Positions 1 to 5,598 of a DNA stretch of 6,644 bases are shown here, one piece after another. Made by a program: the position numbers and the translations under genes. Source of the DNA: Methanosarcinales archaeon (GTDB taxonomy: Archaea > Halobacteriota > Methanosarcinia > Methanotrichales > Methanotrichaceae). The notes below the pieces were generated by a model. It did no database searches. It saw nothing but the letters and a program-made list of their open reading frames with translations, and was not told the origin of the DNA. Each line of letters opens with the position of its first letter. Positions within the stretch are counted from its first letter, which is position 1. The stretch is taken from the NCBI GenBank assembly GCA_013415595.1, contig JAAEEW010000153.1, positions 1 through 6,644 of the forward strand, read 5' to 3'.

Positions 1-320
1 AGGGCTTTCGCTGGTCGTTTGGCTCACAATAACGGATACGACTGTAGCCGATTGGACCTTTACAGGGCATATCTAGGCGAACTGGGTCTATTGCTATGGT
101 TTTCATGGCTATCAACACGCTCTGGGTGGACTACCTATTATCCATGCGAGCAGACCCCTATATTAACATTTACAATATATTATATTACTTTAACTAATAT
201 CGTTGTATGATTAACTCAATCTACATCAAAATATTAGTAAAGTTTTTATAATAGGCTCGCCCTTAATATAGATAATTGATGGAGATAAATCGCCTTGATT
301 AAAGGCTCTTCAGGTGCCAT
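1..320. other. Region without a supportable gene; AT-rich promoter zone on its right
   Basis: No convincing gene lies here. The first ~75 bases are open in several frames at once. On the plus strand, one frame is open from the left edge to a stop near 210. On the minus strand, an ATG at 106 reads MKTIAIDPVRLDMPCKGPIG and stays open to the left edge, so it could be the start of a gene running out of the window. A second minus frame there is also open for about 24 codons. I recognise none of these translations, and the plus-strand frame becomes low-complexity where the DNA turns AT-rich. From about 160 to 270 the DNA is strongly AT-rich, as expected of an archaeal promoter region, and could serve divergent genes. 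I see no tRNA, rRNA, CRISPR array or insertion-sequence end. Confidence 0.5.
237..253 (+). promoter_or_regulatory. Candidate archaeal TATA box with upstream BRE for the surface-protein gene
   Basis: TTTTTATAATA at 243-253 resembles the archaeal TATA consensus and is preceded by an A-rich BRE-like TAAAG at 238-242. A start of transcription about 25 bases downstream would leave a leader of roughly 45 bases before the ATG at 321. A second, weaker candidate, TTAATATA at 263-270, lacks a good BRE. The gene's ribosome-binding site is probably AGGTG at 312-316, four bases before the ATG. In AT-rich DNA such matches also occur by chance. Confidence 0.45.
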
Positions 321-1649
321 ATGAATTTCAATGATATCTTTACCGCCAAAGATTTGAGGAAAGTTGTCGCTCTTATCGTGATTCTGGCATCATTCTCTGT
401 TTCATCTGGGCAACCTTATCAAAATAATTCTTTAGAACCTGGTTCTTACGAAAGAATTTCCGAGGAGTTAAACCAAGATGAATGGCTTGGTATATCCGAT
501 ACTTGGATTTATCAAAAGGCATACCAGGTCAAGGAATCCGATATTTGCTCTCCAATATCAAATAATGTCACAGTAACCGCTACTGATCCATGCTCTGAGC
601 CTGTATCTTGGCAAGATAACTTAACGATTCCGGCTACTTATGATGCGGAACTTTTTCTGGAAAAGACTTCAGATAAGTCGGGAGAGCAGGTTAGCCCGGG
701 AGAGGAAATAACTTACTCATACTACATTACAAATGAAGGCAATATCAACCTTACTGCGATTTTAATATCAGATGATCAAGTGCCATCTATTGATTATATA
801 TCCGGAGATGAGAATGGTGATCTATGGCTCAATCTGAGTGAAACTTGGATTTATGAAGGTCGTTACAGGGTCAGGGATAGTGATCTGTGCAAAGACATTG
901 TGAACACAGCCCAAGTGACTGCAATTGATCCTTGTTCTCATCCAGTGACTCCAGCGACAGATACTGAAGTGGTGAAAACAACATGTGAAACCTATCCGCT
1001 AGGCCTTGAAGAGCCAATTCAATACGAACAGTATTGTGAAGCTCAGAAGTTTTCAGGGTCCGGTGAAGTTGAACTTGGAACTACGATTATAGATACGCGG
1101 ATAGCTCTCGATTACAGGAAATCTATTGCTGGCGATGGTGATATCGAGATGAACTCTGAACACATTCTCTCAGAAAACGCCAGCAGATTACAGCGGGAAG
1201 TGATCAACAAGACGGTCCCGCTTAATTTCTTCGAGACTAGCCAAATGAGCTTCTCCGGATCCTCGCCACTAATGGGTGAAAGAAGTCTCAGTTCGAGGGA
1301 GTTTTATGGCGGTATCGGATCCGACGTCAGGGAAATGTTTGCAGTAAATGAGATGGAGTCGGTGGAGACTATATTTTTTGCTTCGACAGACCCAGCCGGT
1401 CACCTAGACGACAAGAAGCTGGCAGAGGAGCTTAGATCAGCCAGTCCAGTACACTTGATGGGATTAGATACTGCCAACCGGTTCAACGGAACGTGGGGAA
1501 CGGAGACACAGTGGCATAAGATATTGCAAAAGGATATTCAAGATCGCCAGATGTTCTCTGGATCCTTCGAGGCGGAGAAGCTAATTAAGCTCCACGAGAG
1601 CCCTATTCGCGAGCCCTGGAGCCCTACCTGCAAAGGAGTGGATTGCTGA
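321..1649 (+). CDS. Secreted, probably glycosylated surface protein with two DUF11-like repeats
   Basis: Predicted exported protein of 442 residues. Residues 10-14 are charged (KDLRK), followed by a hydrophobic stretch at 15-29 ending in SSG, which fits a Sec signal peptide cleaved near residue 30. There is no C-terminal membrane anchor. Residues ~108-220 form a complete DUF11/DUF7507-like beta-sandwich repeat, with GEEITYSYYITNEGN near 127-141 and SETWIYEGRYRV near 173-184. Residues 50-100 match only its second half, exactly 114 residues earlier. Each copy carries a C-x14-C pair (76/91 and 190/205), perhaps a disulfide. Residues ~222-442 are a separate domain with three FSGS motifs (244, 311, 412), a GGIGSDVREMF segment, and an end at CKGVDC. 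I recall similar C-terminal halves in Methanothrix secreted proteins, function unknown. Eight N-x-S/T sequons (35, 82, 100, 143, 171, 286, 296, 389) suggest S-layer-type glycosylation. ATG 321 is chosen for the AGGTG site just before it and the signal peptide. The gene is much more AT-rich than its neighbours. A structural or adhesive role is inference. Confidence 0.8.
   Translation: MNFNDIFTAKDLRKVVALIVILASFSVSSGQPYQNNSLEPGSYERISEELNQDEWLGISDTWIYQKAYQVKESDICSPISNNVTVTATDPCSEPVSWQDNLTIPATYDAELFLEKTSDKSGEQVSPGEEITYSYYITNEGNINLTAILISDDQVPSIDYISGDENGDLWLNLSETWIYEGRYRVRDSDLCKDIVNTAQVTAIDPCSHPVTPATDTEVVKTTCETYPLGLEEPIQYEQYCEAQKFSGSGEVELGTTIIDTRIALDYRKSIAGDGDIEMNSEHILSENASRLQREVINKTVPLNFFETSQMSFSGSSPLMGERSLSSREFYGGIGSDVREMFAVNEMESVETIFFASTDPAGHLDDKKLAEELRSASPVHLMGLDTANRFNGTWGTETQWHKILQKDIQDRQMFSGSFEAEKLIKLHESPIREPWSPTCKGVDC
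468..620 (+). repeat. Protein repeat copy 1 (front half missing)
   Basis: Residues 50-100 of the surface protein align without gaps to residues 164-214. Shared features are D-x-W-L, (D/E)TWIY, Y-x-V, SD-(I/L)-C, VTA-x-DPCS and PV. The strands that precede this part in copy 2 (residues ~108-163) have no counterpart here. Instead, residues 31-49 follow directly on the signal peptide. The nucleotide sequences have diverged, so the duplication is old. Confidence 0.8.
810..962 (+). repeat. Protein repeat copy 2 (matching half of a complete DUF11-like unit)
   Basis: Residues 164-214 are the partner of the segment 114 residues upstream, with both cysteines in register (190 with 76, 205 with 91). 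Here the unit is complete, because residues ~108-163 supply the front strands, including the TYSYYITNEGN segment typical of DUF11-type repeats. Confidence 0.8.
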
Positions 1650-1718
1650 ATGCCTCGATATTTGGTTACCCCTTAGATGATGGAGCGGATCTTTCGGTTA
1701 GCATACTTTATTGAAGTG

Positions 1719-1753
1719 CGAGGGGGTGGTTCCAGATCTCTCAGTCCCCCTCG
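1719..1753. other. Perfect 8-bp inverted repeat around the helicase stop codon
   Basis: CGAGGGGG at 1719-1726 is the exact reverse complement of CCCCCTCG at 1746-1753, separated by 19 bases. The helicase stop codon (1741-1743) lies in the loop. In minus-strand RNA this would form a GC-rich hairpin at the 3' end of the helicase message; in plus-strand RNA it lies about 70 bases after the end of the surface-protein gene. It lacks the U-run of an intrinsic terminator, so a role in end protection or blocking of convergent readthrough is a guess. Confidence 0.45.
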
Positions 1754-4185
1754 ATCAGCTTTCGCAACCGCTTTGACTCCCGGGCCACGTCCTCCCTCTC
1801 TTTGACCCCGGCCAGGGCCTCCACCGCCTCCAGGTATCTCACCGCCTGGTCCAGGTAGTTGATCAGGTCTCCCTCGTAGGCATAGATCCCGTAACGGTCG
1901 CTGAACTCCTTGATGATCCCCTGGGGGTTCTTCCCCTCCAGCCTCTTCTCCAGGATGGTCAGGGAGGCCTTCTTCTCCACGCAGCCGCAGTAGGGAGACT
2001 CGCTGCAGGTGCAGCGCATGAAATCCTTGGCGAAGTTCAGGCACTGCTCCTGGATCTTACGCTCCAGGGTCCGCAGCTCGGCGCTGCTGATCAGGTCCAG
2101 GAAGGAGCCGTGCAGGGCTCGCTGAGAGATCTGGGTCCTCAGAACCACCGAGATGCGCTCCGCGGCCTTCAGGTACAGCGACTCGAAGGTCTCCAGGGCC
2201 ACGGCTATCTCCAGGGGCATAGATCCCCGGTCCATCTCATTGACGATTGTTCGCACCTGCTCAGGCGATAGGAAATGAGAGGCTGCGGCTCTTCCCATCG
2301 GGGTCTGCTTGATCCCCCGCACCAGCCCCTCCTGGGCCAGTAGCTTGAGGCTTCTGTCCAGGTCGGACAGGCCGGGGGTGAGCCGGTGCAGCGTCTCCAG
2401 CTCCTCCCGGCTGCGGGCCACCCCGGCGTTGGCCAGCGCCTCCTCCAGTTGCTGCTCCTCCTCGTACAGGGGGGCCACGTCCTCCATCTCTCCGTTCAGG
2501 AGGCGGAGTGCCACCTCGTCCTCCGATTCCTTTCCCCCGGAGAAGCGTCTGCCCGGCTCGGCCAGGATGTAGACTATCCCCCGATCCTGGTAGCCCGGCC
2601 TGCCCGCCCGCCCCAGCATCTGATTGAACTCCTGCACCCGCAGCCACTCGATCCCCATGGCCAGGGACTCGAATATCACCTGGGAGGCGGGAAAGTCCAC
2701 CCCTGCCGCCAGGGCGGCGGTGGTGACCACCGTTCCGATCTCCCCCTTGCCGAACAGCTCCTCGATTCTCTTTCTTTCGTGATACTGCAGCCCGGCGTGG
2801 TAGGCCGCCGCCCCGGGGATGGACTGGGCAAAGGCGAAACAGTTCTTGCGGGAGTTGGTGAAGATGATGGTCTGGCCCTGGTAGCCGGTGGACGAGCGGG
2901 CGCCGGCCGCCCTCTTCACCAGCTCCCTCATCAGGTGTCTCTTCTCCTTGGCGGAGGTGAAGATGAGGTGGCGCTCGATGGGCACCGGCCGGATCTGATA
3001 GTCTATCAACGCTGCCCCCAGCCGTCTGGCCAGGACCGCCGGATTGCCCACGGTGGCCGAGAGGTAGATGAACTGGGCCTGGGGGGCGGTGTGCTTCAGC
3101 CGGGCCACCATTCCCGCCAGGCGGTGGCCTCGATCCGGGTCCTCCAGCATGTGGATCTCGTCTATGACCACCGTTCCCACCTTGCCCAGAGACCTGCCGG
3201 TGCGAATGGCCTGGTCGATGCCCTCGTAGGTGCCCACAATTATGTCGGCGTTCAGGTCCTGGCGCATCCTCCGGCGGTGGCCCATCTTGATGCGGCTCAC
3301 CCCCACCTTGATGGATGTGGAAAATCCGAGATCGTTGTAGGCCGAGAGCTGGTCGTACTTCTGGTTGGCCAGGGCCACCAGGGGCACCAGAAACAGCAGC
3401 TTTCCCCGGTCCTCCATCAGGTTCTTGATGCCCGCCATCTCCCCGATCAGGCTCTTTCCGGTGGCCGTGGCGGAGACGATGAGCTGGCTCTTCCCCTCCA
3501 GCAGCCCGTTTTCCACCGACTTGGCCTGCACCGGCAGGAGCCTGGCGAGACGGCGGCGAAGCAGGCCCTTGAAGGTATCGGGAAGGTCGACCTTCTCCAG
3601 CTCCATGGTGGTGTCGTCGGAGCTGGCGGGGATGACGTCAAACCGGGTCAGATCGGGATCGATCCTGTCCAGGGCCAGGAGGCCCAGGACGTCGTCCAGG
3701 TTCTTTCGCCTCCGAAGCACCCTCTCCATGTGGTGCCGGGCCGCCCTTCCCAGCCCCCGGAACTCCATCTCCCGGTGCAGCTCTTCCAGGGCGCACCTCT
3801 CGCAGATGCCCACCCCTTTGTACAGGATGGCTGACTTTCCGGTGAGGGTGACCCTCTTTTGGGAGAGGCAGTGGTGACAGACGCTGATCCTGCGGCAGCC
3901 GAGCTGGTAGGCCTCTAAAAGCTGCAAAAATTTCTGCTCCAGCTCCCGATCTCCGTCGGCCAGGAATATCCCTTTGGCCTTTCGAAGCAGCCGGATGGCG
4001 TCATCGGGCTGGAGGTATTTCTGGTCTTCCTTCTCCCCGTCTTTTTTGACCAGAAACTTGTAAGGGCGGGGGCCGATGGGCGTCTCCTTCAGCCTCAGGT
4101 AGCCCTCAAAGAGAACCGCCTCGTTCTTCAGGGGCAGGATGAGAATTCTGGATCGATCGGCCTGGGCCAGCACGTGAAGGGACAT
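1741..4185 (-). CDS. Ski2-like superfamily 2 helicase with N- and C-terminal cysteine clusters (DUF5814/ASH-Ski2 type)
   Basis: ATP-dependent nucleic-acid helicase of 814 residues, probably acting on RNA. Helicase motifs appear in order: Q-like LLPVQ 216-220, Walker A ATATGKS 239-245, Ia LVPLVALANQK 266-276, Ib-like VGTYEG 317-322, motif II DEIH 342-345, motif III SAT 376-378, motif IV IIFTNSR 440-446, motif V TTAALAAGVDFPA 488-500, and motif VI QMLGRAGRP 522-530. A Ski2-type winged helix (TPMGRAAASHFLSP, 628-641) and a helical bundle follow. DEIH and this tail place it with Hel308/Ski2 rather than classical DEAD-box proteins. Residues 1-~195 are not Hel308-like and hold C103-x2-C106 and C128-x2-C131, a likely zinc site. 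I associate this N-terminus with DUF5814 and the archaeal Ski2 group ASH-Ski2. A second cluster, C725-x-C727-x5-C733-x-C735, lies near the C-terminus. ATG at 4185 follows the upstream regulator by 31 bp; its AGGA site (11-base spacing) is weak. Last gene of the minus-strand cluster. The helicase call is secure, the subfamily name less so. Confidence 0.9.
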   Translation of the reverse strand: MSLHVLAQADRSRILILPLKNEAVLFEGYLRLKETPIGPRPYKFLVKKDGEKEDQKYLQPDDAIRLLRKAKGIFLADGDRELEQKFLQLLEAYQLGCRRISVCHHCLSQKRVTLTGKSAILYKGVGICERCALEELHREMEFRGLGRAARHHMERVLRRRKNLDDVLGLLALDRIDPDLTRFDVIPASSDDTTMELEKVDLPDTFKGLLRRRLARLLPVQAKSVENGLLEGKSQLIVSATATGKSLIGEMAGIKNLMEDRGKLLFLVPLVALANQKYDQLSAYNDLGFSTSIKVGVSRIKMGHRRRMRQDLNADIIVGTYEGIDQAIRTGRSLGKVGTVVIDEIHMLEDPDRGHRLAGMVARLKHTAPQAQFIYLSATVGNPAVLARRLGAALIDYQIRPVPIERHLIFTSAKEKRHLMRELVKRAAGARSSTGYQGQTIIFTNSRKNCFAFAQSIPGAAAYHAGLQYHERKRIEELFGKGEIGTVVTTAALAAGVDFPASQVIFESLAMGIEWLRVQEFNQMLGRAGRPGYQDRGIVYILAEPGRRFSGGKESEDEVALRLLNGEMEDVAPLYEEEQQLEEALANAGVARSREELETLHRLTPGLSDLDRSLKLLAQEGLVRGIKQTPMGRAAASHFLSPEQVRTIVNEMDRGSMPLEIAVALETFESLYLKAAERISVVLRTQISQRALHGSFLDLISSAELRTLERKIQEQCLNFAKDFMRCTCSESPYCGCVEKKASLTILEKRLEGKNPQGIIKEFSDRYGIYAYEGDLINYLDQAVRYLEAVEALAGVKEREDVARESKRLRKLIEGD

Positions 4186-4216
4186 GATAAGTATGATCCT
4201 GGAGAGGGGAGTAGAA

Positions 4217-5008
4217 CTAGGCTGTGGTCAGATCCACCAGCTCGTACTTCAGCCCTTCCGATTCCAGGCGGTTGAGCAGATTGGGCACCTGCTCGTCCAC
4301 GCTCACTATGACCGAGGAGACCCCGTGGTAGGCCGCCTCCACCGCCGCCTCCTTGGCTCCGAAGACCACGTCCGGCTCCCGGCCCATCTTCTTCAGGGTG
4401 ACGATGGCCTCCACACCCAGGGCTCCCACCATCCTGTCACCCCGGCCGATGATCTCCGCCAGCTTGGCCAGGTCCGATCGCCTGCTTCCCCCCATCTGCA
4501 CCCGGGGGATGCGGCAGATGGTGATCTTGCCCTCCTCCAGGGATATCAGGCCGTGCAGGTCGGAGACCCCCACGTCCTCGCCGCAGGCGGCATCGGAGAT
4601 GGTGACCCCGCTGGCCTCGATCCAGTCCTTGCGGTTGGCGTAGAGCAGTCCTCCCCTCATCTCCAGGGATACCCTCTCCCCTTCCTGCAAGTGGTCCTCG
4701 GCTATGGCCGTCCACACCGAGACGTGACTGATGATCTCCTCCATCACCACCCGGGCGTAGCGTTTCAGCTCGGCGGCGCTCTCCAGGAGCCACTCCACGC
4801 CCTCCTTGGTGATGCGGTACCTCATCCGGCCGTCGGTCTCCACCAGCTCGTCGGCCACCAGCTCCTTGATGTACTCGGATATGGCCTGGGGAGTCACCCC
4901 CAGCTTCTCAGCCACCTCCTTTTGCCGGAGGTTGGGCTGGTGGGCGGCAATCTCCACCAGAATCTGAAACCGGGAACTGTCTCGCTTGGATTGCAGGACG
5001 TTGGCCAT
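4217..5008 (-). CDS. Winged-helix transcriptional regulator with a long C-terminal domain
   Basis: Predicted DNA-binding regulator of 263 residues. An N-terminal MarR-like winged helix spans residues ~12-75: the helix-turn-helix is about 28-56 (RQKEVAEKLGVTPQAISEYI, then KELVADELV) and the wing ETDGRMRYRITKEG is 57-70. Residues ~71-110 look like a long helix suited to dimerisation. Residues ~111-263 are an uncharacterised alpha/beta region with glycine-rich segments (ACGEDVG near 141-147, GALGVEAIV near 195-203) and a repeated hydrophobic-strand pattern ending in YELVDL, which could bind a ligand. I associate the layout with predicted archaeal regulators (COG1497-like; this label is from memory and unsure). 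The ATG at 5008 lies 15 bp after the stop of the preceding regulator, and its GGAG site at 5018-5021 lies in that gap, so the two are almost certainly cotranscribed. The helicase follows 31 bp downstream. Target genes and ligand are unknown. Confidence 0.82.
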   Translation of the reverse strand: MANVLQSKRDSSRFQILVEIAAHQPNLRQKEVAEKLGVTPQAISEYIKELVADELVETDGRMRYRITKEGVEWLLESAAELKRYARVVMEEIISHVSVWTAIAEDHLQEGERVSLEMRGGLLYANRKDWIEASGVTISDAACGEDVGVSDLHGLISLEEGKITICRIPRVQMGGSRRSDLAKLAEIIGRGDRMVGALGVEAIVTLKKMGREPDVVFGAKEAAVEAAYHGVSSVIVSVDEQVPNLLNRLESEGLKYELVDLTTA

Positions 5009-5023
5009 GGACGTCTTCTCCGC

Positions 5024-5533
5024 TCACTCAGAAAGCTCTACCCTCTGGCCCCTAACCGTCAAACCTTCAGCCCGCTTGGCCACGCCCTTTACGAAGATCT
5101 GGCTGTATCCCAGCTCCCGGGATAGATTAGAAAGAGAGGTGTTGCCCTCAGTCACCTGCTTCTTGAGGTTCTCGGTGACGGTGCGCAGCTCCTCCTCGGA
5201 CATGAAGGTCAGGCGTATCAGCTCGCTCAGATCCTCCATGGTGGACAGGAAGTTGGCCTGCACCCGGGAGTAGGTGGAGTGGTACTCCTTGGCCGGGGGC
5301 TTTCCCGGCTCCGGAACCCTCCATTTGGTCTCCACCAGGCCGCTCTTGCGGAGGAGATCTATGGACCGGGCTACTCCACTTCCGTCTCCGATGAGCTCGG
5401 CCAGCTCTTGCTCCGTCTTCCATTCCTTGCACAGCTCGTCGAACACCTTTTTATGGCCTTCTGAGCCGAAAGCCTGAAGCAAAGGGACCAGATCAGACGG
5501 ATCGTTTATAATTCGTGTTCTCTTTCCGTTCAC
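5024..5533 (-). CDS. ArsR-like winged-helix regulator, GTG start preferred
   Basis: Predicted transcriptional regulator of 169 residues from GTG 5533. An N-terminal winged helix spans about 14-90: KKVFDELCKEWKTEQELAEL leads into the helix-turn-helix, with SIDLLRKSGLVETKW near 57-71 as recognition helix and wing. A helical middle part (QANFLSTMEDLSELIRLTF, ~92-110) may be the dimer interface. The C-terminal segment (NTSLSNLSRELGYSQIFVKG, 131-150) looks like a second, short helix-turn-helix. There is a single cysteine (35), so an ArsR-type metal thiol site is not apparent. The frame is open further, to TTG 5563 (179 residues). I prefer GTG 5533 because GAGG at 5540-5543 sits six bases before it, and because a TATA-like box at ~5567-5574 would put transcription start near 5544, downstream of the TTG. 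The gene follows aCPSF1 by about 65 bp and precedes the second regulator by 15 bp. Family placement is general; the regulated genes are unknown. Confidence 0.75.
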   Translation of the reverse strand: MNGKRTRIINDPSDLVPLLQAFGSEGHKKVFDELCKEWKTEQELAELIGDGSGVARSIDLLRKSGLVETKWRVPEPGKPPAKEYHSTYSRVQANFLSTMEDLSELIRLTFMSEEELRTVTENLKKQVTEGNTSLSNLSRELGYSQIFVKGVAKRAEGLTVRGQRVELSE

Positions 5534-5557
5534 GAAGAACCTCGCGCTCCCTTTTGC

Positions 5558-5583
5558 ATTCAAATTTGATAAATCTTTTGAAT
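5558..5583 (-). promoter_or_regulatory. Candidate promoter and operator: TATA-like box inside a 26-bp inverted repeat
   Basis: Read on the minus strand, CAAAAG (5580-5575) followed by ATTTATCA (5574-5567) resembles BRE plus TATA box, predicting transcription start near 5544, just before the GTG at 5533. ATTCAAA at 5558-5564 and TTTGAAT at 5577-5583 are exact reverse complements separated by 12 bases, so the dyad is centred on the TATA box. The left arm also belongs to a perfect 10-bp palindrome, TCAAATTTGA, at 5560-5569. This is a plausible operator for autoregulation by the adjacent regulator; AT-richness makes chance symmetry possible. Confidence 0.45.
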
Positions 5584-5598
5584 ACCTACCCGGACCAA

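Noticed and set aside
19..210. A plus-strand frame with a TTG start before the surface-protein gene
   Set aside because: It uses a weak start with no ribosome-binding site, has an unfamiliar translation, and its end is the AT-rich promoter-like DNA. Other frames on both strands are equally open in the first 75 bases.
321..1649. A CRISPR, toxin-antitoxin or phage-defence system in the window
   Set aside because: No spaced direct repeats, cas-like proteins, nuclease-toxin motifs or phage genes were found. The helicase is best explained by RNA processing, next to aCPSF1.
1673..2044. A 123-codon minus-strand frame overlapping the 3' end of the helicase
   Set aside because: It is a frame-shifted reading of the helicase with G/R/P-rich low-complexity translation. 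The helicase frame itself runs intact to its stop at 1741.
2386..3834. A 482-codon plus-strand frame antisense to the helicase
   Set aside because: It lies wholly inside the helicase gene, whose motifs are unmistakable. The translation is rich in G, H, L, Q and V without domains, as expected of the complement of GC-rich coding DNA.
1741..4185. Identification of the helicase as Hel308 (Hjm)
   Set aside because: It shares the Ski2 core and DEIH box, but the ~195-residue cysteine-containing N-terminus and the C-terminal CxC cluster do not fit Hel308.
4184..5125. A 313-codon plus-strand frame opposite the second regulator
   Set aside because: It is another GC-driven shadow, with many HPG/LHQ-like residues, no motifs, and spanning the ends of three real minus-strand genes.
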